From Streptomyces hygroscopicus (GTDB lineage Bacteria > Actinomycetota > Actinomycetes > Streptomycetales > Streptomycetaceae), in assembly GCF_026168105.1 (NCBI RefSeq), contig NZ_LBMW01000019.1, forward strand, positions 62,001-126,000: 64,000 nt of DNA, read 5' to 3'. Positions 16,445-25,134 of the stretch are shown in pieces. A program made the translations under genes and the position numbers. Below the pieces are notes generated by a model. The model worked only from the letters and a program-made list of their open reading frames with translations. It searched no databases and was not told the DNA's origin. Positions within the stretch are counted from its first letter, which is position 1. Every line of letters begins with the position of its first letter.

Positions 16445-17467
16445 ATGGATCGCACGTTCCACCCCCGCCGCTCCCGCAGAGTCGTCCCGCTCGTCGCGCT
16501 GGCCGCGGCCTCCGCCCTGCTCGTCGCCGGCTGTTCCAGCAGCTCGGGCGGGAAGAAGGCGCAGGAGAGCAACTCGGGCGTCGCCGCGGGCCAGGCCACC
16601 ACTCCGCGTATGACGGTCGCGCTGGTCACCCACCAGGCGCCCGGCGACACCTTCTGGGACATCGTCCGCAAGGGAGCCGAGGCCGCCGCCGCCAAGGACA
16701 ACATCAAGCTCGTCTACTCCAGCGACCCGAACGCGGGCAATCAGGCCAACCTGGTCCAGAACGCCCTCGACCAGAAGGTCGACGGCATCGCGATCACCCT
16801 CGCCAAGCCGGACGCCATGAAGGACGTCGTGAGCAAGGCGACCCAGGCGGGCATCCCTGTCGTCGGCCTCAACTCGGGCGTGAGCGACTGGAAGAAGCTG
16901 GGCCTGATGGAGTTCTTCGGGCAGGACGAGAGCGTGGCGGGAGAGGCGTTCGGCAAGAAGCTGAACGAGGTCGGCGCGAAGAACGTCGTCTGTGTGGTCC
17001 AGGAGCAGGGCAACATCGGGCTCACCCAGCGCTGCGACGGCGTGAAGAAGACGTTCGGCGGCAAGACCCAGACGCTCTATGTCAACGGCACCGACATGCC
17101 GTCCGTCAAGTCCACGATCACCGCCAAGCTCACGCAGGACAAGTCCATCGACTACGTCGTCACGCTCGGCGCGCCGTACGCCCTGACCGCGGTGCAGTCG
17201 GTGTCCGACGCGGGCAGCAAGGCCAAGATCGCCACCTTCGACCTCAACAAGGACCTGACCAGCGCCGTCAAGAAGGGCGACATCCAGTTCGCCGTCGACC
17301 AGCAGCCCTATCTGCAGGGTTACCTCGCGATCGACTCGCTGTGGCTCTACAAGAACAACGGCAACTACAGCGGCGGCGGTGAGCAGCCGGTACTGACCGG
17401 ACCGGCCTTCGTCGACAAGTCGAACGTCGACACCATCGCCACGTTCGCCGCGAAGGGCACCAGGTGA
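16445..17467 (+). CDS. Sugar/inositol ABC importer, lipoprotein binding subunit
   Basis: The 340-residue secreted lipoprotein has a basic N-terminus, a hydrophobic segment and the lipobox LLVAGCSS (lipidated Cys near 29), followed by a Ser/Gly linker. The mature part is a periplasmic-binding fold of the RbsB/Peripla_BP_4 type (VALVTHQAPGDTFWDIVRKGAE; ALDQKVDGIAITLAKPD). It would capture inositol or a related polyol outside the membrane and hand it to the next two products. ATG start with CAGGAAAG upstream. First gene of the rightward iol arm; its stop overlaps the permease start. Confidence 0.9.
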   Translation: MDRTFHPRRSRRVVPLVALAAASALLVAGCSSSSGGKKAQESNSGVAAGQATTPRMTVALVTHQAPGDTFWDIVRKGAEAAAAKDNIKLVYSSDPNAGNQANLVQNALDQKVDGIAITLAKPDAMKDVVSKATQAGIPVVGLNSGVSDWKKLGLMEFFGQDESVAGEAFGKKLNEVGAKNVVCVVQEQGNIGLTQRCDGVKKTFGGKTQTLYVNGTDMPSVKSTITAKLTQDKSIDYVVTLGAPYALTAVQSVSDAGSKAKIATFDLNKDLTSAVKKGDIQFAVDQQPYLQGYLAIDSLWLYKNNGNYSGGGEQPVLTGPAFVDKSNVDTIATFAAKGTR

Positions 17468-18543
17468 TGACCATGAGCCAGCAGGCTGCGCCGGCGGTGA
17501 CCTCACCGCCGGCCTCCGGCCCCCGGCAGCGCGACGGCCGGACCGTGCAACGCCCCCTCGCGCTGCGGCTGCTCGCCCGGCCCGAGGTCGGTGTCTTCCT
17601 CGGCGCCGTCGCGGTGTTCGTCTTCTTCTTCGCCATGGCGCCGACGTTCCGCCAGGGCAGCTCGATGGCCACCATCCTCTACCAGTCGTCCACCATCGGG
17701 ATCATGGCGCTGCCCGTGGCCCTGCTGATGATCGGCGGTGAGTTCGACCTGTCGGCCGGTGTCGCCGTGATCACCTCGGCGCTGACCGCCAGCATGGTCA
17801 GCTTCCAGCTGACCATGAACGTATGGGTGGGTGTGGTCGTCGCGCTCGTGGTGTCGCTCGCGATCGGGGCCTTCAACGGCTGGATGATGGTGCGCACCGG
17901 ACTGCCCAGCTTCCTGGTCACCCTCGGCACGTTCCTCGGCCTGCAGGGCATCAACCTCGCGGTCACCAAGCTCATCACCGGCAACGTGGCGACCGACGAC
18001 ATCAGCGACATGGACGGGTTCAACCAGGCCAAGGCCCTCTTCTCGTCGTCGTTCACCGTCGGCGGCGTCCAGTTCAAGATCACCGTCCTGTGGTGGCTGC
18101 TCTTCGCGGCCCTGGCGACCTGGGTCCTGCTGCGCACCAAGTACGGCAACTGGATCTTCGCGGTCGGCGGCAACAAGGACAGCGCACGGGCCGTCGGCGT
18201 GCCCGTGAAGTTCACCAAGATCTCCCTGTTCATGCTGGTCGGCTTCGGCGCCTGGTTCGTCGGCATGCACCAGCTGTTCGCCTTCAACACCGTGCAGTCC
18301 GGCGAGGGCGTCGGGCAGGAGCTGATCTACATCGCCGCCGCGGTGATCGGCGGCTGTCTGCTGACCGGCGGCTACGGCTCCGCGATCGGCCCGGTCTTCG
18401 GTGCCTTCATGTTCGGCATGGTGAGCCAGGGCATCGTCTACGCCGGCTGGAACCCCGACTGGTTCAAGGCCTTCCTCGGCGTGATGCTCCTCGGCGCCAC
18501 CCTCATCAATCTGTGGGTCCAGAAGTCTGCGACCCGGAGGTGA
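17467..18543 (+). CDS. Sugar/inositol ABC importer, permease subunit
   Basis: About 358 residues with eight to ten hydrophobic segments, of the BPD_transp_2 (RbsC-like) family. LLMIGGEFDLSAGVAVITSA, GWMMVRTGLPSFLVTLGTF and the late AAVIGGCLLTGGYGSAIGP loop are characteristic. It forms the membrane channel of the importer. The ATG at 17467 overlaps the preceding stop as TGATGA; a GTG at 17464 or an ATG at 17473 would also be possible starts. The final residues (LWVQKSATRR) are cytosolic and basic. Confidence 0.9.
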   Translation: MTMSQQAAPAVTSPPASGPRQRDGRTVQRPLALRLLARPEVGVFLGAVAVFVFFFAMAPTFRQGSSMATILYQSSTIGIMALPVALLMIGGEFDLSAGVAVITSALTASMVSFQLTMNVWVGVVVALVVSLAIGAFNGWMMVRTGLPSFLVTLGTFLGLQGINLAVTKLITGNVATDDISDMDGFNQAKALFSSSFTVGGVQFKITVLWWLLFAALATWVLLRTKYGNWIFAVGGNKDSARAVGVPVKFTKISLFMLVGFGAWFVGMHQLFAFNTVQSGEGVGQELIYIAAAVIGGCLLTGGYGSAIGPVFGAFMFGMVSQGIVYAGWNPDWFKAFLGVMLLGATLINLWVQKSATRR

Positions 18544-18548
18544 CCACC

Positions 18549-19451
<903 letters not shown>

Positions 19452-19452
19452 C

Positions 19453-20355
19453 ATGACCCCTGCCCTGGACCGCATCCGGGTCGGCTCGGCCCCGGACTCC
19501 TGGGGCGTCTGGTTCCCGGACGACCCGCAACAGGTGCCCTGGGAACGCTTCCTGGACGAGGTCGCCGAGGCCGGCTACTCCTGGATCGAGCTCGGCCCCT
19601 ACGGCTATCTGCCGGCCGATCCGGCGCGGCTGACCGAGGAGGTGAACAAGCGCGACCTGAAGGTGTCGGCCGGCACGGTCTTCACCTCGCTGCACCGCGG
19701 ACCGGCCGTATGGGAGTCCACCTGGGAGCATGTGAGCCAGGTCGCCGCGCTCACCCAGGCCATGGGCGCACGGCATCTGGTGGTCATCCCCTCCTTCTGG
19801 CGGGACGACAAGACCGCCGAGATCATCGAGCCGTCGGAGCTCACAGGCGAGCAGTGGGCCCACCTCACCAAGGGCATGGAGCGGCTGGGCCACGAGGTGA
19901 GGGAGACCTACGGCCTCGACATCGTCGTCCACCCGCACGCCGACACCCACATCGACACCGAGGAGCATGTCGAGCGCTTCCTCGACTCGACCGACTCCGA
20001 CCTCGTCAACCTCTGTCTGGACACCGGGCACTACGCCTACTGCGGCGGCGACAGCGTCAAGCTCATCGAGACGTACGGTGAGCGCATCGGCTATCTGCAC
20101 CTCAAGCAGGTCGACCCGGAGATCCTCGCCGACGTCGTCGCGAACGGGGTGCCGTTCGGGCCCGCCGTGCAGCGCGGCGTGATGTGCGAACCCCCGGCCG
20201 GCGTGCCCGCGCTGGAGCCGGTCCTCGCCGCGGCCCAGGGGCTCGGCGTCGACCTGTTCGCCATCGTCGAGCAGGACATGTACCCCTGTGCGCCCGGCAA
20301 ACCGCTGCCGATCGCCGTACGCACCCGTAAGTTCCTCCGCTCCTGCGGTGCCTGA
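19453..20355 (+). CDS. IolE/IolI-type sugar phosphate isomerase/epimerase-family protein
   Basis: The 300-residue TIM-barrel of the AP_endonuc_2 family begins IRVGSAPDSWGVWFPDD, a start typical of inositol-cluster members. Likely metal ligands lie in IVVHPHADTHI, LCLDTGHYAYCGG, YLHLKQVD and the late IVEQDM. Position between the importer and iolG suggests inosose dehydratase (IolE) or inosose isomerase (IolI/IolH). As no other IolE candidate is in the window, dehydratase is the better guess. It follows the ATPase gene after 1 bp, so translation is coupled. Confidence 0.8.
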   Translation: MTPALDRIRVGSAPDSWGVWFPDDPQQVPWERFLDEVAEAGYSWIELGPYGYLPADPARLTEEVNKRDLKVSAGTVFTSLHRGPAVWESTWEHVSQVAALTQAMGARHLVVIPSFWRDDKTAEIIEPSELTGEQWAHLTKGMERLGHEVRETYGLDIVVHPHADTHIDTEEHVERFLDSTDSDLVNLCLDTGHYAYCGGDSVKLIETYGERIGYLHLKQVDPEILADVVANGVPFGPAVQRGVMCEPPAGVPALEPVLAAAQGLGVDLFAIVEQDMYPCAPGKPLPIAVRTRKFLRSCGA

Positions 20356-20381
20356 CCGACCCGAAGGGACGACCTACCACC

Positions 20382-21401
20382 ATGACTCAGCGTGAAACGC
20401 TCGGAGTCGCCGTCATCGGGACCGGCCGGATGGGCGCCGACCATGTGCGCCGTATCGGCGAGGTGATCAGCGGGGCGCGGGTGGCCGCCGTCGTGGACGT
20501 TGACGCGGAACGTGCCAAGAATGTCGCGGCCGGCATCGAGGGCTGCGCCGCCCACACCGAACCGGCCGCCGCGATGGCCGCCGACGACGTCGACGCCGTA
20601 CTGATCGCCTCTCCCGGCCCCGCACACGAGGCCGCCCTGCTGGCGGCCTTCGAGCGCGATCTGCCCGTGCTGTGCGAGAAGCCGCTCACCCCCGACGCGG
20701 CCTCCTCGCTCAGAATCCTCGAGGCCGAACAGAAGCTGGGGCACCGGCGCGTCCAGGTGGGCTTCATGCGCCGCTACGACGACGAGTACGTCAAGCTCAA
20801 GGCGCTGCTGGACACCGGCCGACTGGGACGTCCGCTGATGCTGCACAACCGGCACCGCAACGCCGGCAGCCCGCCCGGTTTCACCGAGGCCATGCTCATC
20901 AACGACTCCGTCGTGCACGAGATGGACGTGACGCGCTGGCTGCTGGACCAGGAGATCACGGCGGTGACGGTGCTGCGCCCGACGCCCTCGGACAACGCCC
21001 CAAAGGGCCTCGCGGACCCGCAGTTCGTCGTCTTCGAGACCGACGGCGGCGCCCTCGTCGACGTCGAGATCTTCGTCAACTGCGGGTTCGGCTACCAGGT
21101 CCAGGCCGAGGCGGTCTGCGAGCGCGGCACCGCCCGGATCGGCGAGGGGCACGCCATGGTGACCAACGAGGCGGGCCGCTGGGGCGGAACCATCGCCCAG
21201 GACTTCGTGGAGCGCTTCGCGGAGGCCTACGACCGGGAGGTGCAGGCCTGGGTGGACGCCACCCGGCGCGGCGAGGTCACCGGGCCGAGCGTCTGGGACG
21301 GCTATGCCGCGGCGGCCGTCTGCGAGGCGGCCGTCCGCGCCCAGCGGGACGGCCGCCGCACCGAAGTCGAACTGGTCGAGCGTCCCGCGCTCTACGGCTG
21401 A
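20382..21401 (+). CDS. iolG: Inositol 2-dehydrogenase (Gfo/Idh/MocA family)
   Basis: The 339-residue NAD-dependent enzyme starts with a Rossmann fold (VAVIGTGRMGADHVRRI), has the catalytic EKPLTPD motif near residue 100, the IolG-like VGFMRRYDDEY strand and the DSVVHEMDVTRWL helix with the catalytic Asp/His pair. It would oxidise myo-inositol to scyllo-inosose, the first step of the pathway. It is the last gene of the rightward arm. Good ATG start 26 bp after the isomerase with GAAGGGACGA upstream. Confidence 0.9.
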   Translation: MTQRETLGVAVIGTGRMGADHVRRIGEVISGARVAAVVDVDAERAKNVAAGIEGCAAHTEPAAAMAADDVDAVLIASPGPAHEAALLAAFERDLPVLCEKPLTPDAASSLRILEAEQKLGHRRVQVGFMRRYDDEYVKLKALLDTGRLGRPLMLHNRHRNAGSPPGFTEAMLINDSVVHEMDVTRWLLDQEITAVTVLRPTPSDNAPKGLADPQFVVFETDGGALVDVEIFVNCGFGYQVQAEAVCERGTARIGEGHAMVTNEAGRWGGTIAQDFVERFAEAYDREVQAWVDATRRGEVTGPSVWDGYAAAAVCEAAVRAQRDGRRTEVELVERPALYG

Positions 21402-21479
21402 CCCGCCGGCGGGGCGCGAGGCCGCCTTCGCCCAACTCCTCCGCGAACCGGGCTCGGCGGGCGTCGACGGCACCCGGGT

Positions 21480-21511
21480 GCGCCCTCCGCCGGAGTCCCG
21501 GTGGAGGGCGC
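21480..21511. terminator. Hairpin between convergent genes
   Basis: GCGCCCTCC (21480-21488) pairs with GGAGGGCGC (21503-21511) across a 14-nt loop, between iolG and the DUF1648 gene. Confidence 0.5.
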
Positions 21512-21545
21512 TGGGGTTCGTGGCACCGGCGTGTGGCCGCCGTCC

Positions 21546-22538
21546 TCAGCCGGGCCTGTGCGCGTACAGTGCGTTGAGGAGCGCGGCGCCGCGCTCGGCG
21601 TCGTCCACACTGACGGCGAATTCCGCGCGCATGTCCCGGGCGCGGACGACCAGGCACTCTCCGCCGCGCACCATGACCGTGGTCCCGAGGCTGCTGAGCC
21701 GGTAACCCCAGCCGCCCGCCTGGGCAGGAGTACGCCTCTCCGCGCGCGCGGACTCGATGTCGCGGGCGGCCCAGCGCCGCACGGGCCAGCCGAGCGGGCC
21801 GAACGCCACCTCCAGGCCCTGCTCGGAGACGCGCGCCTGCACCGAGGCACAGCCGGCCGCCGCGAGCGAGACCAGCGCGAAGGGCACGAACAGCGACCAC
21901 AACAGCCCGGGGGCGGCGAGGCCGCCGACGAGGGCGGCGCCGGCGGACACGGCCACGAGGCCGGTCACGGCCGCCAGTGCCTGGAACCAGGGGTTCGTGG
22001 CGCGGGAGAACCACACCAGGCGCTGGCCCTCGGGTATCGCCAGCGCCGGTTCCCGTCGGCCCCGCCCGACGGGGCGAGGAGTCGGCCGCCCCCGCGTGCC
22101 GAGCACCCATCCGCCGCCTCCGGCGACCGCGGCGGCAACGACCGCCACGACGACCCACACGGTCGGCAGACGTGCCTGATGCCAGTCGCCGTGGCCGAGG
22201 TTCGCCCGGACGGCGGAGATCTGTGCGCCTACGAGGAGGGTGCCGGAGAACAGCAGGGTGGTCACGGTCCAGGGTCGTGCCGCCGCTCCGGTCCGTCGCA
22301 CCACCAGGGCCACCACCAGCGCCAGTACCAGCCAGATGAGCGCGGGGACAAGGGACGCGGCCCACAGGGGCATCGAGCCGTCCGGCGCGTCACTGCCGCT
22401 GCCCCAGTGGGTCGCGACACGATCCGGCAGCCGCCCGCTCGCGGCCCAGGGAAGCGCGGCGATCAGTCCCGCCGCACCCGCTGTCCAGATCGCGGTCCCC
22501 CAGTGCACGGCACGCTCGTGACTCGTGCGGTCGTTCAC
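21546..22538 (-). CDS. DUF1648-domain membrane protein
   Basis: A 330-residue integral membrane protein with about seven hydrophobic segments. The N-terminal part (LPDRVATHWGSGSDAPDGSMPLW) matches the DUF1648 pattern of PxxIPxHWGxxGxPDG. The C-terminal ~100 residues look like a PH-like soluble domain (ARVSEQGLEVAFGPLGWPVRRW). Function unknown. GTG start at 22538 with GGGGGAT upstream, overlapping the stop of the GntR gene by 4 bp; such YtrA-type GntR/DUF1648 pairs are common, the regulator controlling its membrane partner. Confidence 0.85.
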   Translation of the reverse strand: MNDRTSHERAVHWGTAIWTAGAAGLIAALPWAASGRLPDRVATHWGSGSDAPDGSMPLWAASLVPALIWLVLALVVALVVRRTGAAARPWTVTTLLFSGTLLVGAQISAVRANLGHGDWHQARLPTVWVVVAVVAAAVAGGGGWVLGTRGRPTPRPVGRGRREPALAIPEGQRLVWFSRATNPWFQALAAVTGLVAVSAGAALVGGLAAPGLLWSLFVPFALVSLAAAGCASVQARVSEQGLEVAFGPLGWPVRRWAARDIESARAERRTPAQAGGWGYRLSSLGTTVMVRGGECLVVRARDMRAEFAVSVDDAERGAALLNALYAHRPG

Positions 22539-22882
22539 GGTATCCCCCTGATCATCTCTATGAGGTCGGTCCTGCTGTAGCCCAGGCGCGCCGCCTCGGC
22601 CATCAGCTCGAGCACGCGGTCCTGCAGCCCGGAGCGCTGGTCGGCGCCCTCGGCGACGGTCACCCCCCGGCCCCTGCGGAACTCCAGCAGGCCCTCGTCC
22701 CGGAGGCTGCGCAGGCCGCGCAGAACGGTGTTGACGTTGACGCCCAGCGCCTGCGAGAGATCGCGCGCCGATGGCAGGCGATCGCCCGGACGGCACTCTC
22801 CCTCGGCCACGGCACGCCTGATGGCCCCCGCGACCTGCTCGTGCAGGGGGCGGGTGTCCGCCTGGTTCAAACGCAGCAGCAT
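22535..22882 (-). CDS. YtrA-subfamily GntR regulator
   Basis: A 115-residue regulator made of a winged helix (PLHEQVAGAIRRAVAEGE; DLSQALGVNVNTVLRGLRSL) and a short C-terminal dimerisation tail, the size of YtrA-type GntR proteins, with no ligand domain. A 25-bp inverted repeat lies over its start codon (22881-22905), so it probably represses its own two-gene operon, which includes the DUF1648 protein. The divergent peptidase operon starts only 108 bp away and could share the control. Confidence 0.9.
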   Translation of the reverse strand: MLLRLNQADTRPLHEQVAGAIRRAVAEGECRPGDRLPSARDLSQALGVNVNTVLRGLRSLRDEGLLEFRRGRGVTVAEGADQRSGLQDRVLELMAEAARLGYSRTDLIEMIRGIP

Positions 22883-22905
22883 GGTGCTACTGACACTATC
22901 ACCAT
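22881..22905. promoter_or_regulatory. Inverted repeat over the GntR start, likely operator
   Basis: ATGGTG and CACCAT arms flank CTACTGACACTAT; extended to 9 bp the arms match in 8 positions. The repeat includes the start codon of the regulator. Confidence 0.5.
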
Positions 22906-22990
22906 GCATTCGATCCTGGGGGCGACGGCACAGGGCCCAGGACCTCCGCTTCGTAGCCGGTTTCCTGTGCTGCGCGTAACCTGACGGAGC

Positions 22991-23824
22991 ATGAAGATCC
23001 TCATCAGCGCCGACATGGAGGGCGCCACGGGTGTGACCTGGCCGGCCGACGTGCTGCCCGGGACGCCGCAGTGGGAGCGGTGCCGGGCGATGTTCACCTC
23101 GGACGTGAACGCCGCCGTACTGGGCTTCCTCGACGGAGGCGCCGACGAGGTGCTGATCAACGAGGCCCACTGGACCATGCGCAACCTGCTCCTGGAGCGG
23201 CTCGACGAGCGGGCGCAGATGCTGACGGGACGTCATAAGTCCCTGTCCATGGTGGAGGGCGTACAGCACGGGGACGTGGACGGCATCGCGTTCGTCGGCT
23301 ACCACGCGGGAGCCGGTATGGAGGGAGTGCTGGCGCACACGTACCTCGCCAACTCCATCACGGGCGTCTGGGTCAACGACGTCCGCGCCAGCGAGGGACT
23401 GCTGAACGCGCACGTGGTCGCCGAGTACGGTGTGCCCGTGGTCCTCGTCACCGGTGACGACGTGGCCTGCGAGGACGCGCTCGGATACGCGCCCGAGGCG
23501 CTCAAGGTCGCCGTCAAGGACCATGTCTCGCGGTACGCGGCCGTGTGCCGGACCCCGGCCAGGACCGCCGCCGACATCCGCGCGGCGGCCAAGGAGGCGG
23601 CATCCCTGGCGGTGCGTCATGTGCCGGTCGTCGGCGGCCCGTTCACGCTGGCGCTGGAGTTCGACGCCGAGCACCTGGCGATGGCCGCCACCGTCGTGCC
23701 GGGCGTGGACCGAATCGGGGAGCGGAAGGTGGCGTACACGAGCGCGACCATGTACGAGGGCATCCGTACCTTCAAGGCGGTCACCACGATCGTCTCGGCC
23801 GCGGTGGAGGAGCAGTATGGCTGA
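22991..23824 (+). CDS. M55-family D-aminopeptidase (DppA-like)
   Basis: The 277-residue zinc enzyme begins MKILISADMEGATGV, the hallmark of M55/DppA, whose Asp and Glu bind zinc. Later ligands fall in LINEAHWTMRN and FVGYHAGAG. DppA releases D-amino acids such as D-Ala from peptides; it forms a decamer in Bacillus. ATG start; the gene leads a four-peptidase operon, overlapping the M20 peptidase gene by 8 bp. Together with the LD-carboxypeptidase at the end of the operon this suggests processing of D-amino-acid peptides from cell wall. Confidence 0.92.
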   Translation: MKILISADMEGATGVTWPADVLPGTPQWERCRAMFTSDVNAAVLGFLDGGADEVLINEAHWTMRNLLLERLDERAQMLTGRHKSLSMVEGVQHGDVDGIAFVGYHAGAGMEGVLAHTYLANSITGVWVNDVRASEGLLNAHVVAEYGVPVVLVTGDDVACEDALGYAPEALKVAVKDHVSRYAAVCRTPARTAADIRAAAKEAASLAVRHVPVVGGPFTLALEFDAEHLAMAATVVPGVDRIGERKVAYTSATMYEGIRTFKAVTTIVSAAVEEQYG

Positions 23825-25121
23825 CGAGCAGGCACTCGACGAGGTCGTACGGTTCACGTCCGACCTCATCCGCATCGACACCACCAACCGTGGCGGCGGT
23901 GACTGCCAGGAGCGGCCGGCCGCCGAGTACGCGGCCGCGCGGCTGGCCGAGGCGGGCCTGGAGCCCACCCTGCTGGAGCGCACCCGGGGCCGGACGAACG
24001 TCGTCGCACGCATCGAGGGCACCGACCCCTCCGCCGACGCGCTGCTCGTCCACGGCCATCTCGACGTCGTGCCCGCCGCGGCCGGCGACTGGAGTGTGCA
24101 CCCCTTCTCCGGCGAGATCCGCGACGGCGTCGTCTGGGGCCGGGGCGCGGTCGACATGAAGAACATGGACGCGATGATCCTGGCGGTCGTACGGCACTGG
24201 GCGCGCTCGGGCGCCCGACCGCGGCGCGACCTCGTCATCGCGTTCACCGCCGACGAGGAGGCGAGCGCCGAGGACGGCTCCGGCTTTCTCGCGGACCGGC
24301 ATCCGGGCCTCTTCGAAGGGTGCACCGAAGGCGTCGGCGAATCAGGGGCGTTCACCTTCCACGACGGCACGGGCCGGCGGATCTACCCGATCGCGGCCGG
24401 CGAGAGGGGCACCGCCTGGCTCAAGCTCACCGCGCGCGGACGGGCGGGCCACGGCTCCAAGGTCAACCGCAGCAACGCGGTCACCCGGCTCGCCGCCGCC
24501 GTCGCCCGCATCGGCGCACACGAATGGCCGCTCCGGCTCACACCGACCGTACGGGCCGCGCTCACCGAACTGGCCGCCCTGTACGGCATCGAGACCGGCC
24601 TCGACGACGTCGACAGCCTCCTGAAGAAGCTCGGACCGGCCGCCGCGCTCGTCGAGCCGACCGTCCGGGGCAGCGCCAACCCGACCATGCTGAGCGCCGG
24701 TTACAAGGTCAACGTGATCCCGGGGGAGGCGGTCGCCTACGTCGACGGTCGCTATCTGCCCGGTGGCGAGGACGAGTTCCGCGCGACCCTCGACGCACTC
24801 GTCGGGCCCGACGTGGACTGGGAGTTCCACCACCGCGAGGTCGCCCTCCAGGCGCCGGTGGACTCGCCGACGTTCGCGCGGATGCGCGCGGCCGTCGAGG
24901 AGTTCGAGCCCGGAGGGCACGTGGTGCCGTACTGCATGTCGGGCGGCACGGACGCCAAGCAGTTCTCCCGCCTCGGTATCACCGGGTACGGGTTCGCGCC
25001 GCTGAAACTGCCGGAGGGCTTCGACTACCAGGCGCTCTTCCACGGCGTCGACGAGCGCGTTCCCGCAGAGGCGCTGCACTTCGGTGTCCGCGTCCTGGAC
25101 CGCTTCCTGCGTACGGCGTAG
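23817..25121 (+). CDS. M20-family metallopeptidase
   Basis: The 434-residue protein has the M20 (ArgE/DapE/CPG2) signatures: VHGHLDVVP with the first zinc ligand, WGRGAVDMKNMD with the bridging Asp, and TADEEASAEDG with the catalytic Glu pair. A dimerisation lid follows (GHGSKVNRSNAV) and the last ligand is in LFHGVDERV. It would cleave a peptide or acyl-amino-acid bond. The ATG at 23817 lies inside the end of the M55 gene, so translation is coupled. Substrate unknown; the context points to small peptides. Confidence 0.9.
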   Translation: MADEQALDEVVRFTSDLIRIDTTNRGGGDCQERPAAEYAAARLAEAGLEPTLLERTRGRTNVVARIEGTDPSADALLVHGHLDVVPAAAGDWSVHPFSGEIRDGVVWGRGAVDMKNMDAMILAVVRHWARSGARPRRDLVIAFTADEEASAEDGSGFLADRHPGLFEGCTEGVGESGAFTFHDGTGRRIYPIAAGERGTAWLKLTARGRAGHGSKVNRSNAVTRLAAAVARIGAHEWPLRLTPTVRAALTELAALYGIETGLDDVDSLLKKLGPAAALVEPTVRGSANPTMLSAGYKVNVIPGEAVAYVDGRYLPGGEDEFRATLDALVGPDVDWEFHHREVALQAPVDSPTFARMRAAVEEFEPGGHVVPYCMSGGTDAKQFSRLGITGYGFAPLKLPEGFDYQALFHGVDERVPAEALHFGVRVLDRFLRTA

Positions 25122-25134
25122 GGGAGAAGGCGGG

